Shown piece after piece: positions 33,481 to 45,111 of a stretch of DNA of 64,000 bases. The DNA is from Ypsolopha sequella. Its lineage: Eukaryota; Arthropoda; Insecta; Lepidoptera; Ypsolophidae. Within the stretch, counting starts at the first letter, position 1. Each line of letters opens with the position of its first letter. The translations under genes and the position numbers were made by a program. The DNA is taken from contig CAKOHE010000030.1 in assembly GCA_934047225.1 (NCBI GenBank), positions 62,001 through 126,000 of the forward strand, written 5' to 3'. The notes below the pieces were generated by a model. It was not told where the DNA came from, did not search any database, and saw only the letters and a program-made list of their open reading frames with translations.

Positions 33481-34013
33481 CTCTGTTTCATAGGTAAAAC
33501 TTGGTATAACATTATTTATTTATTGCGATATTTATAAAGCACTCCCCTACGTGCCAAATTTCATAGTGCTGTGTAAATAGAATTTACCTAATGTTTTGAT
33601 AAGTTAGTACGTAGAGAGTGCTTTGTATTATTTATGGTAACTGATAAAAAAATAAAAATGTTGTACCAAGTTTCGCCTGCGTGGGACTGTCTATTATCTG
33701 TCATAGATATTTATTATACGCATTTTAGTCTCGCATTCGCGTAAGAAAAATACGGGAATTGGGCTGCCGGGTATCGGAATTTTCGAATTTCATATTGTAA
33801 TACTGGAATTACTTTGAACCGTTCCATAAAAGAACCAATAAAAAAAAACTGTGTGTCATTTTTTGCACCTGCTAAGTTTTACAAAAAGTCTGGATTTGTT
33901 TTCTTTAATTCTAATCGTATTTTAATTTTTAAAGCCATTGGATATTAAGATTAAGGTATGTATTATATAAATAAAAAGTATAAGTTTTGGGTTATATATT
34001 GGGTGATAGGTGC

Positions 34014-34262
34014 TTACCAATGAACTTGTATAATACTAATAAAACCTCATTGGTGCTTACCTATGAAATTGGCGAAATTTTCTTACAGATTCGTGAGTTC
34101 ATAATTCGCTTAGATTTCGGAAACCATTTCGAGATTTTGGTTTAATAAGCCGTATAGAACTTGTGGTCTAAAAAACCATATGAAGATGAATATTTTTGCG
34201 AAAAAGCTGCTACTTCCATTTTTCTTTGGGTGACGTCACTTGAGAAAAGGCTCCTTTCCTAA
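34014..34262 (+). repeat. Dispersed repeat family A, copy 3
   Basis: Same order of motifs as 31540-31880 (CCTCATTGGTGCTTACC, GTTCATAATTCGCTTAG, TTTAATAAGCCGTAT, GTGACGTCACTTGA) but stops before the GACAGACAGA end. Two copies in the same intron, same orientation, 2.4 kb apart. Confidence 0.8.
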
Positions 34263-34715
34263 AAAAAATGCAATAATAATAGTACTGAAAATTGAGTTTC
34301 CTTCAAATTCTCCATACAAAACGCCAATTTCATATGTAAGGATCTGATATATCCAGTAACTAAAAATAAAAACCTATAAAGGGTATTAAATATTATATTA
34401 ATCAAACTTTATTAAGCCGTAAAATATTAAAATATAAGTCATGACGAAAGAAAAATTCTCAAATGAGAAATTCTGTGAATGTACACAGTTTTTATATAAT
34501 TTTAAATAAACGTTTATTTTATTTAAAAATGTTAAATAACATATTCTTACGATCGCCTATCACTGAAGACGCGTGTCGGACGAAGCTGAGGAGCACGCGA
34601 AGAAATATCCATTAGGATTTAAAAAAAGCTACCTTCCGGGAAAACCAAAGATTCTATTAGTGATTTTACTTACCTCCGTTTTAGTGTGTGCTGCCAACGA
34701 TAACCTGCTCATAAA

Positions 34716-35226
34716 GCCGGCGCCAGACATGTGTCCACTTATTTGCACACTTCTTCGACGACTTTGTACACACATTTGGCGCACCTGCCACACATGCTTC
34801 GCAAACTCTTTTCTCCACAGTATGCTGGTAGACAACAAAGGAGATGGACGACGATTTCGTGGACGCAGTGTGCTTATATTATTTATGTGCATGTAATTAT
34901 TTTTTACATGTGCAACAAAATATATCGAAACGTCTGAGAAGAAGGCTTGAATGGATGTGTGTCCATTTTGATCGATCAAGTACGTAGTGTCTCACACAAC
35001 CATTCCCCACAACAGCGCTCGCGCAACTGGTCTTTGCAAATAGGCCAAATAGTGTGGCAGGCTACGCACTTATTTGAACACATTCCTTTGATGTGCGCTA
35101 AAAAACCGATACCGCTCGGCAAAGTGCAAATCTGTGTACAAACTTTGGAACACATAGACAAAGTCTCGTGCCACACAGTGTGTCAACTCGAGTGTGCAAA
35201 TAAGTGGACACATGTCTGGCGCCGGC
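34716..35226. mobile_element. MITE just upstream of the last group-7-like exon
   Basis: GCCGGCGCCAGACATGTGTC and then CACTTATTTGCACAC at the left are inverted at the right, giving about 35 bp near-perfect ends. Open frames in it come from the repeat and are not genes. Its right end lies 28 bp before the splice acceptor at 35254. Confidence 0.85.
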
Positions 35227-35254
35227 ATAACTAAATAGTGAATTTGTCCCCCAG

Positions 35255-35438
35255 CGCGATGGATAGTCACATAACCGGTCTTGGCCCTCTCAGCTGTCTT
35301 AGCGGTCCCGTGGAGGCGTGGACGCGCGGCGCCAGCACGGCGCACGCCGGGCCGGCCATCGCCGTGCAACTGCAACACGAACTGCACGTAGCCTTAGCCG
35401 AGCTACCGCTGTGGGATCTGTTGCACGGAAAACATTGA
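35255..35438 (+). CDS. Group-7 allergen-like protein, last exon and stop
   Basis: Starts after TTTGTCCCCCAG. One base completes the Asp codon, then it reads AMDSHITGLGPLSCLSGPVE, TAHAGPAIAVQLQHELHVAL and LPLWDLLHGKH, stop TGA at 35436-35438. This matches the C-terminal helix region of the family, with an amphipathic helix rich in Val, Leu and Ala. Together the four exons code for about 211 residues, close to a mature group-7 protein of roughly 200. The stop is followed within about 35 bp by a foldback element, so the 3' UTR probably includes it. Confidence 0.75.
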
Positions 35439-35471
35439 TGGTCTGATCATGTCATCCTTTCATCATACCAA

Positions 35472-35962
35472 GGGTAATATAACCCCGTATCAATAGACCT
35501 TGGGATCAAACATGGCTGCTGTTCTATCTACATCTCTATCACACTATCTCCATCTTTATTCGCACTTGCTGACGGTACAGATCGCGTCAAACTTCTAGTC
35601 CACTCTGAACACGAGGCGATTCGCATCGACAGGAACAAAATGTGTGGGACGTTCTAACACAAAATAGATACTACTAGAAGGCCGACTCGACGACGGAGCG
35701 AAAACAGACGCACACATGCATAGACGCGTACGTATGATGATCTCGGCAGAATTTCGTATTGGCGTTACTATCTCCGAGATCGTCGTACGTACGCGTCTAT
35801 GTGTGCGTGCGCCTGTTTTCGCTAATTATGCGGAGTAAACATTCTGTAAGTGGTTATTTTGTGGCTCTACGGAGGAGCAACTTCAGAGTAGACTAGAAGT
35901 TTGGCGCGTTCTGTACAGCCAGAGCGTTTTTAATCCCAAGGTCTAATGATACGGGTTTTACC
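35472..35962. mobile_element. Foldback/MITE with long palindrome
   Basis: CCCGTATCAATAGACCTTGG at the left pairs with the inverted right end (CCAAGGTCTAATGATACGGG). Further in, TCAAACTTCTAGTCCACTCT pairs with AGAGTAGACTAGAAGTTTGG. The centre holds long arms (GAAAACAGACGCACAC..., CGCGTACGTA) around a loop at about 35740-35765. Nearly the whole 490 bp can fold on itself. It lies just behind the stop codon of the group-7-like gene. Confidence 0.85.
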
Positions 35963-36225
35963 TGTACGAAGCTAATCATGCGTAAGTGCCTTATATTTAG
36001 AAGATTTCTAATTTTTATAAGTTGTTGTATGTTTGTTTGTTTCATTTTATTTTTTATTTATTTTATGGTCTATCGTACCATATGTTTTTGGAAGCAATTT
36101 AGAAATAATGTGTTTTTAATTGTAAGCAATAAAATGTGTTCATCCTTTTCAGTACAGTTTTACAATAAATACGATAACAAGCAGTTTAAAAAGACATTAA
36201 AAAAATCAAGAGATTCGACTGATAT

Positions 36226-36683
36226 TGGTGTCGATTCGGTGTAACACGTTTTAACTTATTTGACAGGACTAAACTTAGTTTAAGCATTTTGTCTTTTTCT
36301 TTCTGTATCGAAATGACAAAGACAGGATGCTTAGTACTGGTGTCGATTCGGTGAAGCACATCTTTACTTATTTGACAGGACTAAACTTAATTTAAGCGTT
36401 CTGTCCTTGTCTTTTCGATAAAGAAAGAAAATGACAGGACGCTTAAAATAAGGTTAGTCCTGTCAAATAAGTTAAAACGTGCTACACCGAAATCCGAATC
36501 GACATATATTATGTGTGACATATTGGTGTCGATTCTGTGTAGCAGCACATCTTAACTTATTTGACAGGACATAACTTAATTTAAGCGTTCTGTCCTTATC
36601 TTTTCGATAAGGAAAGAAAAAGATGGGACGCTTAAAATGATGTTAGTCTTGTCAAACGTGTTAGGTACGCCGAATCGACACCA
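36226..36683. repeat. Cluster of three related hairpin MITEs
   Basis: TGGTGTCGATTC(G/T)GTG begins at 36226, 36338 and 36524. Units 2 (to about 36503) and 3 (to 36683) are full palindromes ending in inverted CGAATCGACA motifs, each with CTTATTTGACAGGAC-type arms and a TTTTCGATAA centre. Unit 1 has only the left part. Tandem, same orientation. Confidence 0.85.
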
Positions 36684-37240
36684 TTGTATATTTAGAATGA
36701 TTGAAATAAAAGAATAATTATAAATAACAGTATACGTACATTTGGTTCGTAATTTTGTTATGATGGTAAAACCCTTCAACACAGTGCAAGTTTAATAAAA
36801 AAAAGTTTGTTTCTTAAATTGTTGTACTGCATATTAATGAGGTTGGTGCATTGCATCTGGTTGTGAATTTTATTGTACTCGAAAGACTGTTAAAATTTTA
36901 ATATTATCCTATTTATAAATATCGTTAATTGAATGAAGTAAATGTTGATAGTTGCAGAAACAATTGTGCTTTTTATTATGTGATGGGTGACTGATGAGAA
37001 AAAACAACAACATTAGGAGCAATATCTGACACAAAGTTTTTACGATAGAACCTCGGTAGAACATTGGCGTAATAAAACTGTTTCTACCCTTAACATATTT
37101 ATGACGCAAGATACCGTATTTGAGGGTTTCTTTAGCTACTTTTTTCTTTTTTTTTTAGAAGTTATTTTGTGGGACTTATGGTAAACTTCTTGGTATTGTA
37201 ATAAATTAATTTGATAGGTACTTAGGTATCCTTAGGGATA
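36684..37240. other. No gene seen
   Basis: AT-rich, no coding signal. Confidence 0.5.
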
Positions 37241-37245
37241 GTAGC

Positions 37246-37759
37246 TGTAGCCGCTGGCTACAGAAATGCAGAGATGATGAAAGAGGATAAACGGATGGGT
37301 TGACACGAGAGAATTGTGGGTAAACTGACTGACCTGGTTGGTATGTTTCGATGGGCCGGCAAATCCGCCGTGTTTCGTCTCCTCTCGTTGGGCTGATTGA
37401 AGCTGGCGCTTTGGGCAGTGATGAGCTGGATGGATGGTTCTTGATGACGTGAACACTACACTTTCACAATCTAAATAATGGGTCCGCAATATTATTTGTG
37501 CTGGCAGCGCGAATGTGTATACACGTGTCGTTCTCTAGACGATTCGGACGAAACAGCAAATGAGCCAACGCGCGGGTTGGCGCCAGCGCGCGCGGTGCGC
37601 AGACGTGCGCCTTGGGAGGCTTGTCGAGCCGAAGAGAGCGAGTGAACCGCGGGTTGGCAGCACGCGAGTCCATTGTGTCGCCAGGTGGCGCCAGCGCAGC
37701 GCCGCGATATTAGTCATGCACATATCATGTTCTAACGTCACGCTGGTATAGCGTGAACA
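37246..37759 (-). repeat. LTR (3' LTR by coding orientation)
   Basis: 514 bp, TG...CA ends on the plus strand, matched at 40096-40609. It contains a GC-rich stretch (about 37560-37700) and a TTATTTGTGCTGG region. Confidence 0.9.
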
Positions 37760-38504
37760 TCCTGGGGGGGCCGGGGCTGCGGCTCCTCTTGAGCTGAATC
37801 CAGCGGCAGCCTGGCTATCTTGAACACAGGTCGTCGCAGATTTCCATGAGCTGTGTCCAGATCCACAACTTGGATCACTCCATCCTTGCCAGGCATTGTG
37901 CGGAGAATTCTCCCCAGCTTCCATTGGAGCGGAGGCAGGTCATCCTCTTTGATGAGGACCAGTTCACCCACTTGAGGAGGGGAAGAAGGGGAGAGCTATT
38001 TGGAGCGGGTTGCAGGGTATGGAGGTAGGATCTGGACCAGAGAGTCCAAAAGCGCTGAGAGAGCGCTTGAATGAGTTGAAACCGTTTAAGAGCAGATATG
38101 GGTCTGTCGTCAAAAGACTGCTCAGGTAGAGCGGTGAGCGGACGACCAATAATGAAATGTCCGGCCGTGAGAGGTTCAAAGTCCGTAGGGTCGGATGAAA
38201 TCGGGCAGAGGGGTCTTGAGTTGAGTATTATTTCGTGCAGAGCGCCGAACCAAGTTATGTGCTGATTCGCGAGCTTGTGAGTGATTGCATCATTGTTTGT
38301 GCCGCAGTCTGAGCGAATGAGAACTGGAGTACCGCGACGTGAGATAAAACCTAACAGGGCTCGTGCTGAGTGAAATTGAGTGTGATTGAGTGAATGTACA
38401 TCTGCTATTTCAAGTGATACGGTTGGCAACAAAATTGGTGTGTTAGTGGCGTTCACTACACGTTGTGCGGGGTTACAAGAATTCTCTGTTGGAGTTGAAG
38501 TCAT
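37738..38504 (-). pseudogene. BEL/Pao integrase C-terminal remnant
   Basis: On the minus strand: RALLGFISRRGTPVLIRSDC carries the second integrase Asp context, but most of the catalytic core after it is gone and the text jumps to HEIILNSRPLCPISSDP. Then follow FEPLTAGHFIIGRPLTALPE, FWTLWSRSYLHTLQ and, in a shifted frame, VLIKEDDLPPLQWKLGRI and FKIARLP. That is the DUF5641-type C-terminus typical of BEL/Pao integrases, which insert element DNA. A frameshift near 37970 and the core deletion make it non-functional. Confidence 0.85.
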
Positions 38505-38760
38505 TGAGTGAAAATGAAATGAGTGTGTATGTGATGAGTGTGTGTGTGATAAGTGTGCTGAGTGCGTTGAGTGCTGGTTTCATTGAGTGAAAATGAGCTG
38601 AATGTGTATGTGATGAGTGAATGTGTGAGTGAAAATGAGCTGAGTGTGTATGTGCTGATTGAATGTGTGAGTGAAAATGAGCTGAGTGTGTATGTGCTGA
38701 TTGAATGTGTGATGAGTGTGACTATATGTGAAAATGAGTTATTAAAACTTGAGCGCTACC
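38505..38760. repeat. TGAGTGAAAATGAG minisatellite
   Basis: A GAGTGAAAATGAGCTGAGTG unit with GTGTATGTGCTGATTGAAT repeats several times, imperfectly, period about 53 bp in its best part. Inside the BEL/Pao element, in place of pol. Confidence 0.75.
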
Positions 38761-39526
38761 AACTCCAACGTGCGGATAGCTTGTAACTTGCGCGGGCCGA
38801 AAAAAAACAAAGGCTATGTTCAAACGGAACACGGAAAATAAACACGAAAGAGAGAGAAAAAATTTTTTTTTTAAAAAACCTGTATATGAGCTGATAAACC
38901 AACGTGGAACACCCTATATGTGTACCACAAACAACGAGAGCAGAGATGAGATGAAAAAACAAAAAATTTTTTACTATATTTGTGCTATATATATATCCGG
39001 TAAAAAAGCAGACACTAACACGATCAAACTGTCCGGAATACTATTACTGCGACGTGAGATTACCGCAACACAAAAATATCGAAAAGGGCCGATGAACCTG
39101 TTCACTTTTATGTTATTTGCCTTGAAATCATGTGCCGACAATACACGTTAGTTCTTGTTTAGACGAAAGTACCTTTACAACAACAACATCAGTCGTCGAA
39201 CATTCTATTTATAGAATAAAATATCTGCCTACTGCTTCGAACTCATAAACAACAAAGAATGCGTTTACCTGGCAGAAATCGTATCTAAATGAGCGGACAA
39301 TCCAATGATGCTAATCAAGCTTTAATCAACGTAATAATACGTAACCGTATAACGTGTGTACTTATGTACTCAACACACGTAACTTACGTATATATGTGAC
39401 GTATATAAGTGCACGAAATAAAGCAAATGTATACTCGCACCGAAAAAATATCTCGCAAAATACGTGGGAAAACTATCTTTGACAGTGGGTAAATTACCCA
39501 CTCCGCGGGTAAAAATTGGGTAAATT

Positions 39527-39544
39527 GGGTCGGGTCGGGTCGGG
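39527..39544 (+). other. G-quadruplex motif in the LTR element
   Basis: GGGTCGGGTCGGGTCGGG: four G3 runs with 2-base loops, a textbook quadruplex motif. More G-rich runs lie at about 39770-39785 and 39958-39980. Confidence 0.7.
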
Positions 39545-40095
39545 TAAATTTGGGTTTAATAAAGAAATATAGTGGACTGTAATAAACAATTGGGCTGAAT
39601 AGATAACCAATTCCAGAACACAAGATAAGGTGTCAAATTAATACCCGGCACCGGGTCTATAAAATTTTGTTATTTGTTTAAACAAAATGGGTGATCCAAA
39701 AGGATATAATTATATTATCTGAGCTGAATAATAATAACAAACGGGATGAACGTGAGTTTATTCTGTAAAGGGGCGGGGGGGGCCGGTTCTATACCGATAA
39801 ATGGAATTTTTTAGGCGGCGGTTCTAATTACCTACCCGCTGTAGGTATTCGAGACCACAAAACATTTTTTTTTTGCCGGGAAAGGGGGCAAAATATGTAA
39901 CCGGGTGAAAATGGACTGTAGTAAATCGACGGGGGCTGGTCAAACAAAGTTACGGGCCGGCGGGGGGGAGGCGGGGGGTGATATAAACCAAAAATTTTCC
40001 GCTCGACGGACCAAAATTTTTTTTTTTTTTATGTATTGAAAATGGACTGTAGGGGCTGAAAAGGGGCTGGTTCTAACGGTTCGAAGGGCCAAAAA

Positions 40096-40609
40096 TGTAG
40101 CCGCTGGCTACAGAAATGCAGAGATGATGAAAGAGGATAAACGGATGGGTTGACACGAGAGAATTGTGGGTAAACTGACTGACCTGGTTGGTATGTTTCG
40201 ATGGGCCGGCAAATCCGCCGTGTTTCGTCTCCTCTCGTTGGGCTGATTGAAGCTGGCGCTTTGGGCAGTGATGAGCTGGATGGATGGTTCTTGATGACGT
40301 GAACACTACACTTTCACAATCTAAATAATGGGTCCGCAATATTATTTGTGCTGGCAGCGCGAATGTGTATACACGTGTCGTTCTCTAGACGATTCGGACG
40401 AAACAGCAAATGAGCCAACGCGCGGGTTGGCGCCAGCGCGCGCGGTGCGCAGACGTGCGCCTTGGGAGGCTTGTCGAGCCGAAGAGAGCGAGTGAACCGC
40501 GGGTTGGCAGCACGCGAGTCCATTGTGTCGCCAGGTGGCGCCAGCGCAGCGCCGCGATATTAGTCATGCACATATCATGTTCTAACGTCACGCTGGTATA
40601 GCGTGAACA
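40096..40609 (-). repeat. LTR (5' LTR by coding orientation)
   Basis: Matches 37246-37759. On the minus strand the sequence just after it is TTTTTGGCCCTTCGAACCG, where TGG... could begin the primer-binding site; the tRNA cannot be named. Confidence 0.9.
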
Positions 40610-40614
40610 GTAGC

Positions 40615-43086
40615 TAATCTGTAATAATACTTTTTTCTTAAAAATAATGTCTTAATATATTTTCTCAAACTTCGAGTCAAATGTTGTTCTATGGAGAGGG
40701 TTAGTTTGACCTGTAGATTTTTTCAACCCAGAAACCGTACTTATGACAGTATTGATCCAATATGAGTCCTATATAATAATAGACAACAAACATGTAAGTA
40801 AATGTCTTGACGCAAAAATAAGTTAAAATTTCGCAGAAAATTCTAATAATTTTTTTTTGCGTTGCAGCCTCCAGACATCATGCTCAAATGAAAAAAAGGC
40901 TCAAAAAAACCTATCAAAACAATTAATCACAATTAATCTTAAAGGTATAACTGAGAACCATCATTTCTGATAATAATATATTAGGGTCTAATATAATTTT
41001 TCTATAATGATAAATTAATGTATAATCATTTTTATTCCATAAATAAAATCAATTAAGTATAAAAAGTGCTACTCGTATTTGGGCGTATTTTTTTAAAAGT
41101 GTACCTACGGTTTTTGGGGTGTCCGTCAACTTTCAGATTTTTTTTCTCCATATAAAATTAATTCTTGTTCAAGCGTATGTATTTTTATAAGCATGAAACA
41201 TTATTAGACGTCACTTTGGGTATTTTTATTTTAATAGTTTATCAATATTAACATATATTGTACCTTAAGCAATAAAAAATAACACTGAGTTTTGCTATGT
41301 CCCCTCGACATTTTCTGATACAAATTTGAAAACAAAATTGCAACCATTTTACGTAGATTTATGTTGTCTATATCTTCAAATAGCTAGTAAATTCTCCATT
41401 TATAAATTTCGATGGGTTTTCAGGAGATCCAGCGAGTTATATTTATATTGATTTATAAACTGCGGTCCTAAAATTTGACCAGGGTGGAACTTTCCACTGA
41501 CTTACGGCCTTTTTTTTGATATAAAATATATAAAATCGCACAAGTAAGTTTTTTTCATATGGCATCACTAAGGAGCATGTTAAGCCTCTCCGCAATGTTG
41601 CAAACGTCATCAGACGCTCGGCAGACGTCGCCGAAGTTTGTAAAAAAAAGTAAGTGAAAATAACTTCCGCTGGCGATCGGGGATTCTAAGGTAATTTCTT
41701 CGCAATTTTTCACTCAGATTGTGTTTTCTTCAAAACTTGCGTTTACCTTCTCATGGAATGTGGCATTATTTTAACGATTTACTCATGAAATTCAGAATTA
41801 AATGGCAAAAACTATTTGTATTCGGGATTTTGTAACGTTCCGCTGACCACCATTTTGAAAATTTTAGTCAGTGGATAGAATTGTTAGTCAGCGGAATGCA
41901 TAAAACCGCATGCATATTGCAAATATTTAGTTTTTTAAACATTATATGATTTAGGTAGGAAGAGGTAATATTTATTTGTTTGTTTGTTGTATGTAAAAGG
42001 AAATTTTCACTTGGATATAGGCTTATAATATGTTCCCTGGGAACAGGCAGTTCCCTAAGGACATAGTCATGAATAAAACCTGAACCGAGTTTAAATTGTT
42101 TCGCTGTTTTAATGGTTAGATTTCCACTTGGTTATAGGCTATATACAGGCTGTAAACAGGTAGTTCCCTAGATAATATTGCATATTTTGAGTATCCCGCA
42201 GTGCAATTATTGTATATGAATCATCAGAAAAGTTTTAAATTTGTTTTAATTCGGATCATTAAGTTTGACGATAGGTAACTAAGTCAATAATACTCAAATA
42301 AAAACTTCAACTAACAAAAGTTATATTGAAATAAAAATTCGTTAATGTTTTGAAAGTTTATCTTAGTTCGCCGATACAAAATATATGGATAATTTTTGCA
42401 ATGTGATAAGTCCTTTACATATCCACTTAGTAACTTAAATCTTCCACTGACTTACTGTCCTCTCCGAAAATAAACAATAAATTTAATATATATCATTTGT
42501 ATGTAATGTAATGATGCTTTGTTTTGTATCGTAAATAGATAATTTTATGTTTATTCTATACATATATAATAGAATACTAAGTGGATTCTAATTTATAAGT
42601 TAAAAAGAAAACTGAGTACTTGAATTTTCTAAACGTTAGTCATAGGATACAAAAGTATTAATATTTAAATATTAAGAAATATTCTATTAACAGTAGTATT
42701 TTAATTTATTTAACATTACCTTATAGATGATAGTAAAAATACTTGTTAATAAATTTGTATTATAGTTATTTTTTTGTGGAATATAATTTCGTTAGTCAGT
42801 AGAATATTTAGCTGCTCTACTATGGTTCAAATTTAAATTTATCATTAATTTAAGGCACAAATGAAAAATCCTTTTTGATTTTATTAAGGTTAAGATATTA
42901 CTGAACAAGATTCCGTGGAAAAATATACAATTGTTCGTGAAAAATATTAAAAGGCAAAATTTTCAGATGGTACACTTTTAAAAAAATTCGCCCATTTACG
43001 TAGACAGCTTTAGACCTTTTTTATACAAAGTGTAAGGCAAAATTTTACCTAGATAGGAAAATATGTACCTAGGTATTAATGAAATT
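40615..43086. other. Long AT-rich stretch, one possible exon
   Basis: Mostly AT-rich without coding signal. About 41573-41649 is GC-richer and ends in a strong donor (AAAAAAA|GTAAGTG); read as EHVKPLRNVANVIRRSADVA it could be a short exon, but no family is recognised and the acceptor is weak. Confidence 0.35.
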
Positions 43087-43261
43087 TATAGCACACTGTG
43101 CGTAAAATGACCGCTTTACGCACGCTGCGCGTGCGTAAAGTCGGCATTTTCCGCACTTGTGCTATAAAAAATTATACGAAACTCGTGCGAGAAACTTTTT
43201 CTTTCATCGTTTTCGTTTCGTTTTCGTTTTCTTTCAAAACGTTTCATCGCTCTCGTATCGT
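43087..43261 (-). repeat. Dispersed repeat family B, copy 2 (inverted)
   Basis: Reverse complement of 31231-31420, with a (TTTTCG)n-like expansion in the middle. The sequence GCGTGCGTAAAGTCGGCATT is well preserved. Confidence 0.8.
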
Positions 43262-43981
43262 AATATACTATTTTGTTTTCTTCGCTGTTTATCCATTTAA
43301 TTCAAGAATGGATAAATGGGGACATTTTTCTTACAGATAATATTATTATCCAAGCCCATTTACTTACTATCTAGGTCAATGTCCAAGCCAAAGTTACCCA
43401 AAACTGTGAGCTAAAGTATGACCATATTTAATTTTAAGAATTTCAGTTCATACCTAAACTTGTGATAAAAGAATATCTGCTAACACCACTGTCCGCATGA
43501 CAAAGTATTTGTTGTTTTACTGTACTTGTCTACTTAAGTAAATAACATGGTGGTCAAGAAGCATACATTAACCATTTATACTTCATAATGCGACCTATTG
43601 CGACCAAAACGGAACACTCAATGAGGAAAGAAACCCAATGGAGGCGCGGTATTCTTCTATACATACTTTATAGTTGTACAAATATCAGTGAAATAGATGA
43701 AGCACTAACAAATGGCGCGTTGTCTCTTTCCAATTAATGGAGCAATAAGTATTGTAAGCGAGATGTCATAATGTCTGTCATGCTTATTATGGCAACATAT
43801 TTATGTAACGTCACGAGGTCATGGCTGGCTGGGTGCTCTGTCCGCCATTTTAAGCGACAGCTTTGGTGGTACATTGATTGTCAAAGCGACTGTGTTATTG
43901 AGAGTTTTTGTTATTTTCGAATTATAAGCTATCAATTGATAGATTATATTGCGTGTGGTTACAAAAGACAAAAAATACAAC
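43262..43981. other. Upstream region of the THAP gene
   Basis: No coding signal. The last 250 bp before the THAP start codon would hold its promoter and 5' UTR; no TATA box can be fixed with confidence. Confidence 0.45.
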
Positions 43982-44052
43982 ATGCCTGTTTGTAGTATCA
44001 AGGATTGTGGAGCCCGGAAGAGCAAAAACCGACATCAATTGACTCTTCATAG
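43982..44052 (+). CDS. THAP / P-element transposase-like gene, exon 1
   Basis: ATG at 43982 starts MPVCSIKDCGARKSKNRHQL, the beginning of a THAP zinc finger: C4 and C9 are the first two ligands of the C2CH site. It ends CATAG|GTTAGT. The two leftover bases (AG) join with A of exon 2 to make Arg, followed by Phe-Pro as in the family's conserved xFP step. THAP domains bind specific DNA; P-element transposase and vertebrate THAP9 use one to bind element ends. The start is at the expected distance from the first Cys. Confidence 0.85.
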
Positions 44053-44677
44053 GTTAGTACTGTATTTTTCATTGAAAAATTTATAATTGTCTGCGAGGCT
44101 GGTGTCCTGTGTTAATAACTTTCAATGCAAACATAGGTTGTTTGATTTTTACAGCATTAAACGCTGACATATTTCAATTCCGTTCGTACTTGTTTTGTAA
44201 ACACTGTTGGTATAGTGATGTGCTACTGCATACATTTTGCTATATCGATAAATTGTTTGATCATCACAGGGCCCATTAATATTGAGCCGCCAGTTTCGTT
44301 ACTGCAGCATAACAGCCTCGTATATTACTATTAAATTTCCCATACACAAATAGGTAGAGTGACGTTCACGTAGCAGATCTTTCAGAAATTGCTATCACCG
44401 TTTGAAGTTTGCTCTTGTCGGTACAGCACTTCTAAAGTGCTGCCTGTAAGCTTATCAGCACTAGAATTGAATTAATTAACAATCATTTTAAATATACACT
44501 AATATTATGAAGAGAAAAGATTTGTATTTTTTTTTATATTGTTTGTAATGAATTAACTTAAAAACTGCTGGACTGATTTAAAAAATTCTTGCACCAGTAG
44601 GATGCTTTATCATCACTGAGTAACATAGGCTATACGGTAGCTAAATTCCTAGGAAACTACGGGACGCACAGTTCTTT

Positions 44678-44924
44678 AGGCGCAAGCTAGACAGAAGCGG
44701 CACGGCGGCGCCCACCATGGGCGCGCGGCGCATGGGCGTAATTCAAATTTCGTACAAAACGCATGGAAATAAAGTCGCAATTTGAGCACACCGAATGGTA
44801 TGTGTCGGGTGTGGAACGGGCGATTCAAATTGTGACTTTATTTCCATGCGATTTGTATGAAATTTGAAACACGTTCGCGCGCCATTTGCGCGTCGCGCCG
44901 CTACTGTCTGGCTTTCGCCAAACA
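44678..44924. mobile_element. MITE in intron 1 of the THAP gene
   Basis: CAAATTTCGTACAAAACGCA and then TGGAAATAAAGTCGCAATTTG pair with the inverted right half. The outer parts (AGACAGAAGCGGC against GCCGCTACTGTCT) pair more loosely. Non-coding. Confidence 0.8.
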
Positions 44925-45111
44925 CACAACCAAAAATTAAAATAATGCGAATGAGCACGCGGCCAAAAGGCTCGTATTTTAGAACACAGATAGACTCACT
45001 CTTTAAGCTGTGTATTGATGGCACAGTCAGTGGGTCTATCCGTGCTATAGAATATTTATGATCTCTACTCACTGTAATTTTAATGAAATAATATTTTGTT
45101 TTCTTTCCTAG

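Larger units (their letters stand above)
37246..40609 (-). mobile_element. BEL/Pao-type LTR element, internally deleted
   Basis: Two direct 514 bp repeats (37246-37759 and 40096-40609) begin TGTAGCCGCTGG and end GCGTGAACA, and look identical by eye. GTAGC occurs at 37241-37245 and 40610-40614, a 5 bp target duplication. The only coding remnant is the integrase end on the minus strand, which places the 5' LTR at the right. Gag, protease, RT and RNase H are absent. The 3.4 kb element could only have moved with proteins from a complete relative. Confidence 0.9.

Noticed and set aside
34573..35234. Open frames on both strands around the MITE
   Set aside because: They arise from the inverted repeat and its flanks and overlap each other; no protein family seen.
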